DNA of 27,737 bases from Firmicutes bacterium CAG:238 (GTDB taxonomy: Bacteria; Bacillota; Clostridia; Peptostreptococcales; Anaerovoracaceae), in NCBI GenBank assembly GCA_000435615.1, contig FR881971.1, forward strand, positions 2,691 to 30,427. Direction: 5' to 3'. Positions 24,146 to 27,737 of the stretch are shown in pieces. The stretch's first letter is position 1; each line of letters begins with the position of its first letter. The position numbers and the translations under genes were made by a program. The notes under the pieces are model-generated. The model had not been told where the DNA came from. It did not search any database and saw only the letters and a program-made list of their open reading frames with translations.

Positions 24146-24661
24146 ATTAGTAAGGAAAATTTGATCAACGAAGAAATTCGTGATAAGGAAGTAAGAGTCA
24201 TCGATTCGGACGGAACCATGCTTGGCATCATGGCAACAGAGCAGGCATTGGATTTGGCAACGGAGAAGAAGCTTGACCTCGTCAACATTTCACCGAACGC
24301 AAACCCGCCTGTCTGCAAGATACTTGACTACGGCAAATACCGCTACGAACTTCAAAAGAGAGAAAAAGAAGCAAAGAAGAAGCAGAAGGTAACCCAGGTG
24401 AAGGAAATCAGATTGAGCACTTTCATCGAGGATCACGACATCCAGGTTAAGGCAAACACCGCTTCTAAATTCCTTAAGGATGGAGATAAAGTTAAGGTAA
24501 GCCTGAGATTCAGGGGAAGAGAAAAAGACTATTCCGCACGCGGCATGGAAGTAATGAATACTTTTGCGGACATCGTTTCCGAAGTCGGCGTAATAGAGAA
24601 GAAGCCTTTGTTTGAAGGCAGAAGCTTAACAATGGTACTTGGACCTAAGAGCGATAAATAA
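24146..24661 (+). CDS. infC: Translation initiation factor IF-3 (AUU start)
   Basis: The 171-residue protein begins SKENLINEEIRDKEVRVID and matches IF-3 throughout, including VNISPNANPPVCKILDYGKY and the C-terminal domain STFIEDHDIQVKANTASKFL. The start is ATT 24146-24148: AGGAGG lies 6 bases upstream and the first residues fit IF-3, whereas the next in-frame candidate (TTG 24161) would cut into the domain. An AUU start is the well-known IF-3 self-discrimination device. IF-3 binds the 30S subunit and checks initiator tRNA pairing. It leads an operon with rpmI and rplT. Confidence 0.95.
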   Translation: MSKENLINEEIRDKEVRVIDSDGTMLGIMATEQALDLATEKKLDLVNISPNANPPVCKILDYGKYRYELQKREKEAKKKQKVTQVKEIRLSTFIEDHDIQVKANTASKFLKDGDKVKVSLRFRGREKDYSARGMEVMNTFADIVSEVGVIEKKPLFEGRSLTMVLGPKSDK

Positions 24662-24681
24662 TTTTAGGAGGAAAAATCATC

Positions 24682-24882
24682 ATGGCAAAAAATAAGATGA
24701 AATCCCATAGAGGAGCATGCAAAAGACTTAAATTAACAGGATCCGGCAAGATTAAGAGAAATAAGGCATACAAGAGCCATATTCTTACGAAGAAAAATGC
24801 TAAGAGAAAAAGAGGCTTAAGAAAAGCTACTATTTTAACTAGCGCTGACTTAAAGAGAATGCTTAGATCTATGGCAAGATAG
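24682..24882 (+). CDS. rpmI: Ribosomal protein bL35
   Basis: The 66-residue basic protein carries KMKSHRGACKRLKLTGSGKI and RKRGLRKATILTSADLKRM, standard bL35 sequence of the 50S subunit. AGGAGG lies about 12 bases before the ATG. It ends in TAG followed by an in-frame TAA seven codons later (24901-24903). If Pyl-tRNA suppressed this stop, L35 would gain a tail of seven residues (Pyl plus six). Confidence 0.97.
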   Translation: MAKNKMKSHRGACKRLKLTGSGKIKRNKAYKSHILTKKNAKRKRGLRKATILTSADLKRMLRSMAR

Positions 24883-24908
24883 TTTGAAAGGTTACGGAGG
24901 TAAGAAAA

Positions 24909-25265
24909 ATGGCAAGAGTTAAAAAAGGCGTTAACGCGCATAAGAGACATAAGAAAGTATTAAAATTAGCAAAGGGCTTTTACGGTGCTAAGAGCAAAGT
25001 GTTCAGAGCTGCGAACCCTGCAGTTATGAGATCTTTAAGATCCGCATACGTAGGCAGAAAGTTAAAGAAGAGACAGTACAGACAGATGTGGATTGCAAGA
25101 ATCAATGCTGCTGCAAGAATGAACGACATCAGTTACAGCAGACTTATGGACGGTCTTAAGAAGGCAGGCATCGAAATCAACAGAAAGATGCTTTCCGAAA
25201 TGGCTATCTACGATGCACCGGCATTCGCTGCACTTTGCGAAACAGCTAAGAAAGCTTATAAATAA
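24909..25265 (+). CDS. rplT: Ribosomal protein bL20
   Basis: The 118-residue protein is of standard bL20 length, with ARVKKGVNAHKRHKKVLKLA, FRAANPAVMRSLRSAYVGRK and RQMWIARINAAARMNDISY. It is a 23S rRNA-binding assembly protein and probable repressor of this operon through the leader at 24004-24133. A CGGAGG ribosome site precedes it; a terminator follows. Confidence 0.97.
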   Translation: MARVKKGVNAHKRHKKVLKLAKGFYGAKSKVFRAANPAVMRSLRSAYVGRKLKKRQYRQMWIARINAAARMNDISYSRLMDGLKKAGIEINRKMLSEMAIYDAPAFAALCETAKKAYK

Positions 25266-25275
25266 GAATGACTTC

Positions 25276-25310
25276 AGCAGAGAGCTTGGGCTCTCTGCTT
25301 TTTCATTTTT
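25276..25310 (+). terminator. Terminator of the infC-rpmI-rplT operon
   Basis: AGCAGAGAGC (25276-25285) pairs perfectly with GCTCTCTGCT (25290-25299) over TTGG and is followed by a T-rich run. Confidence 0.9.
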
Positions 25311-25340
25311 GCCAACTGCTTAACATAAAAAAGAAAACGT

Positions 25341-25369
25341 TATAATATAACTAACAAATATTAGTTAGT
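25341..25369 (+). promoter_or_regulatory. TetR operator and -10 box
   Basis: TATAAT (25341-25346) is followed directly by the inverted repeat ACTAAC-aaatatta-GTTAGT (25350-25369), placed 11 bases before the TetR start. This arrangement is typical of TetR autorepression. Confidence 0.6.
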
Positions 25370-25380
25370 GAGGCGTGACA

Positions 25381-26031
25381 ATGAAACAGGAAAATACAAA
25401 ACAGAAGATTCTCGACAAGGCATTGGAACTGTTCTCGGCACAGGGCTATGATTCCGTCGGCGTGGGAGAAATTGCAAAAGCGGTCGGCATTAAGGCACCA
25501 TCCCTGTACAATCATTTTCCAAGCAAGCAGGCGATTTTCGATGCCATTGTAGAATCCACGGCTGCACAGTATGAGGCAGATACAGATCAGTTCAGCATTC
25601 ATGTGCAGAATGTGGGAAAAGATATCCCGAGCTTTGCGGGGATTACGGAGGAAACCCTTTTTGAAAAAGTGCGGCAGATATTTGAGTACTCCCTCCATAA
25701 TGATAGCATCAGCCGCTTCCGCCGGATGATGACTATTGAGCAGTTTCGTTCCCCGGAGCTGGCAGATCTCTATTCGAGGCGCTATGTGGAGCGGGTTTTA
25801 GATTACCATGCCGGCATTTTCCAGGCTTTGATTGCAGCCGGAGAGATTGCGGAGGCAGATCCTGAGACGCTGGCAATGATGTATGTGGCTCCGGTAGTGA
25901 CTCTAATCGGTATATGCGACCGCCAGCCGGGAAGGGAGAGTGAATGTTTAGAGAAACTTCAAAACCATGTGCGGCTCTTTTTCCGTATGCTTCACAGATG
26001 CGGTTCACAAGGAGGTGAATACCATGCATAA
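25381..26031 (+). CDS. TetR/AcrR-family transcriptional regulator
   Basis: The 216-residue protein has an N-terminal TetR helix-turn-helix (TKQKILDKALELFSAQGYDS, GVGEIAKAVGIKAPSLYNHF) and a C-terminal ligand-binding domain of the usual length. Ligand and targets are unknown; the palindrome before the gene suggests autorepression, and it overlaps the broken DUF998 gene as a likely former target. ATG 25381 is chosen over GTG 25375 because GAGG (25370-25373) fits only the former. Confidence 0.88.
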   Translation: MKQENTKQKILDKALELFSAQGYDSVGVGEIAKAVGIKAPSLYNHFPSKQAIFDAIVESTAAQYEADTDQFSIHVQNVGKDIPSFAGITEETLFEKVRQIFEYSLHNDSISRFRRMMTIEQFRSPELADLYSRRYVERVLDYHAGIFQALIAAGEIAEADPETLAMMYVAPVVTLIGICDRQPGRESECLEKLQNHVRLFFRMLHRCGSQGGEYHA

Positions 26032-26250
26032 ATCTTTAATACAAAACTCGGGCTGCTGGGCGTTGTCAGTTTTCTTTCATATACGGCGGCAGTTGTGTTT
26101 GCACCGCTTGCTTATCCCGGGTACAACTGGATGGCACAGGCCGTCAGCGATCTGAGTGCTGCCAACGCACCATCTCTTGTGCTGTGGAATCAGCTCAGTG
26201 CACTTTACAATGTGTGCGAAGTTGTTTGTCATCTGTTTTTAACAAAATAA
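26024..26250 (+). pseudogene. DUF998 membrane protein remnant (frameshifted and truncated)
   Basis: After a good GGAGGTG site, ATG 26024 starts HKSLIQ and then loses its frame after about 8 codons. In the alternate frame the sequence reads LLGVVSFLSYTAAVVFAP followed by YPGYNWMAQAVSDLSAANAP, the conserved start of DUF998 integral membrane proteins. After LWNQLSALYN it ends at a TAA at 26248-26250, so most of the family's roughly 200 residues are missing. A one-base change after the sixth codon would explain the frame loss. Confidence 0.75.
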
Positions 26251-26262
26251 AGCAGAAAAGTG

Positions 26263-26291
26263 TTGACGGGAACTGCTTGCGGTGCTAAGAT
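26263..26291 (+). promoter_or_regulatory. Promoter of the SLC13/ArsB-type permease
   Basis: TTGACG (26263-26268) and TAAGAT (26286-26291) are spaced by 17 bases, about 50 bases before the gene. Confidence 0.55.
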
Positions 26292-26343
26292 AGTGCTAAT
26301 ATATCGCTAAAACATCGTTAAAATTTTGAAACGGAGAAACAGT

Positions 26344-27699
26344 ATGGCAGCAGCAGTAACGGCAGGAATTATTTTTGTTTTGATGTTTGTACTTATCGTA
26401 ACCGAAAAGATACCAAGACATCTGGCCACGATCGGGTGTGGCGCATTAACGTTGTTCGTTGTATTCGGATTTTGCATGAAGGATTTTAGTGCAATTGCTT
26501 GCACATTGAATTTCGGAGAAATACTTACACCGGAGTTTTGGTATCATCTCGGCAAGAGCGAAGGCGTCTCGTCGGGAATCAATTGGGCTACAATATTTTT
26601 TATTGCCGGAATGATGGTTATGGTTGAAGGCATGGCAGACAGCGGCTTTTTCAAATATTTATGCATGAAAATTGCGAGACTTGCACATTATCGTGCCCTT
26701 AGGGTTTTTGTGGCATTCATGCTCCTTTCGGCCTTCTTGTCGATGTTCATCGACAGTATAACGGTTATTTTATTTTTGGCAGCAATTACCGCGGAACTTG
26801 GGCGGCTCCTTTCGTTCAATCCTGTTCCGATGATTTTGGCAGAGATTTTCTGTGCGAATCTCGGGGGAGCGGCGACGATGTGCGGAGATCCGCCGAATGT
26901 AATCATAGGAACTTCGCTGGGATACACGTTCGGCGATTTTATAGGAAATACGGGAATTATCGCGGGCATAAGCCTGGTGGTGACAGTTATATATTTTGTG
27001 CTTGTTTCAAGGCGCGAGCTTGTGAGCAAAACAGTTAACTACGAAGAACTTTCGGACGATCTTGACCCGAATGCGGTCATAACGGATAAAAAAGCTTTCG
27101 TAATAAGCATATGCATTTTTCTTGTGACCGCGCTGCTGCTCGTAACGCATGCGCAGACGGGTTTTACGGTGGCACTCATCGGAGCGTTTGCGGCGGTAAG
27201 CACGATTGTTCTTGCCGGGGGAAAGACCGTAGAACTAATCAAGCGGGTTGATTATAAAACATTGCTGTTTTTTATCGGATTATTCATCGTAGTGGGTGGG
27301 CTTGAAGAAACCGGTGTGCTTGAAATGATTGCAGGCATAATCGGGAAGATGAGCAACGGCAATGTGTATGCGGCAATCGGCATTATTCTGATTGTATCCG
27401 CTGTGGCAAGTGCTTTTGTGGACAATATTCCTTTCGCGGCAACAATGATTCCGATTATCAAGTCGCTCGCCGTATCGCAGGGGATTCCGCTTGAAACTTT
27501 GGCTTGGACGCTTGCACTGGGTACGGATATCGGAGGCAGTGCGACACCGATCGGAGCCTCGGCAAATGTAGTGGGAGTGGCGATTTCCACAAAATACGGA
27601 AATCATATTTCGTGGAAGAAGTTCTGCGGATACCTGGCACCGGCAACCGTGATAGTGATTGCAATGTGCATGGTATATTTATTTGTCAGATACCTATAG
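26344..27699 (+). CDS. ArsB/NhaD/SLC13-type (ion transporter superfamily) permease
   Basis: The 451-residue polytopic protein shows the family pattern: a long N-terminal helix; MVEGMADSGFF and SAFLSMFIDSITVILFLAA in the first half; then the signature AEIFCANLGGAATMCGDPPN (residues about 170-190). In the second half VDNIPFAATMIPIIKSL and LGTDIGGSATPIGASANVVG repeat this theme. Substrates in the family include arsenite, sodium and dicarboxylates; none can be chosen here. ATG 26344 follows CGGAG by 8 bases. It ends in TAG followed by a TAA eight codons on. Confidence 0.85.
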   Translation: MAAAVTAGIIFVLMFVLIVTEKIPRHLATIGCGALTLFVVFGFCMKDFSAIACTLNFGEILTPEFWYHLGKSEGVSSGINWATIFFIAGMMVMVEGMADSGFFKYLCMKIARLAHYRALRVFVAFMLLSAFLSMFIDSITVILFLAAITAELGRLLSFNPVPMILAEIFCANLGGAATMCGDPPNVIIGTSLGYTFGDFIGNTGIIAGISLVVTVIYFVLVSRRELVSKTVNYEELSDDLDPNAVITDKKAFVISICIFLVTALLLVTHAQTGFTVALIGAFAAVSTIVLAGGKTVELIKRVDYKTLLFFIGLFIVVGGLEETGVLEMIAGIIGKMSNGNVYAAIGIILIVSAVASAFVDNIPFAATMIPIIKSLAVSQGIPLETLAWTLALGTDIGGSATPIGASANVVGVAISTKYGNHISWKKFCGYLAPATVIVIAMCMVYLFVRYL

Positions 27700-27707
27700 A
27701 ATCATGT

Positions 27708-27737
27708 ATGGGGGCTGTCGCATTAACGGAAAATAAC
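27708..27737 (+). terminator. Left half of a terminator repeat cut by window edge
   Basis: The bases GGGGGCTGTCGCATTAACGG followed by AAAATAAC resemble the left arm and loop of the terminator at 7904-7954. The complementary arm would lie beyond the window. Confidence 0.55.

Noticed and set aside
1..27737. CRISPR array, transposase, integrase or phage genes.
   Set aside because: I saw no regularly spaced repeats and no recombinase-type proteins; the island has no visible mobility genes in this window.
1..27737. TGA read as selenocysteine in any methyltransferase or transporter.
   Set aside because: No gene with a TGA stop showed family homology continuing after it.

Overview
The window looks like a chromosomal segment of an anaerobic, moderately low-GC Firmicute of the class Clostridia. 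I base this on the AT-rich spacers, GGAGG-type ribosome sites, the infC-rpmI-rplT operon with an L20-type leader, LexA with a GAAC-N4-GTTY-like box, and the bacterial (split) form of the pyrrolysine machinery. I cannot place it to genus.

The centre of the window (about 1-23 kb) is a methylamine/betaine demethylation island that encodes and uses the 22nd amino acid, pyrrolysine (Pyl). From the left: the 3' part of a LysO-like transporter (1-719); a homocysteine S-methyltransferase (982-1827); a damaged MtaA/MtbA-like (UroD-fold) methyltransferase (about 1826-2600); a hydantoinase/oxoprolinase-type ASKHA protein (2603-4600); an NhaC-type antiporter (4762-6282); and an MttB-superfamily methyltransferase without Pyl (6392-7891). 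Convergent to these lie an alanine/ornithine racemase-family enzyme (9050-7959) and a PocR-AraC regulator (10462-9158). Divergent from the regulator is the methylamine operon mttC-mttB-mtbB (10738-14416). mttB and mtbB each carry one in-frame amber codon that must be read as Pyl to give full-length protein. A terminator-like hairpin separates this from a second operon: mtbC, a B12-activation-domain protein, a RamA-like corrinoid reductive activator, pylB, pylC, pylSc, pylD, tRNA-Pyl(CUA), pylSn, then a complete LysO-like transporter (14730-23035). Several junctions are ATGA overlaps.

How the genes fit together: MttB and MtbB would demethylate tri- and dimethylamine onto the corrinoid proteins MttC and MtbC. 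The RamA-like protein and perhaps the MetH-activation-domain protein would reduce inactive Co(II) corrinoid. PylB, PylC and PylD make Pyl from lysine, PylSc plus PylSn charge tRNA-Pyl, and the amber codons of mttB and mtbB consume it. The PocR-AraC protein is the obvious candidate regulator. The methyl acceptor is not certain: the only apparently intact acceptor-side gene here is a homocysteine methyltransferase, and no MtrH-type tetrahydrofolate methyltransferase is present.

The right end (23.2-27.7 kb) is housekeeping and ordinary accessory DNA: lexA (minus strand, with a LexA box), infC (AUU start, attenuator leader), rpmI, rplT, a TetR regulator with a palindromic operator, a broken DUF998 gene, and an ArsB/NhaD/SLC13-type permease. 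TAG also seems to serve as a genuine stop in four genes (lysO-like 3' fragment, hydantoinase-like, rpmI, permease), each with another stop codon shortly downstream.
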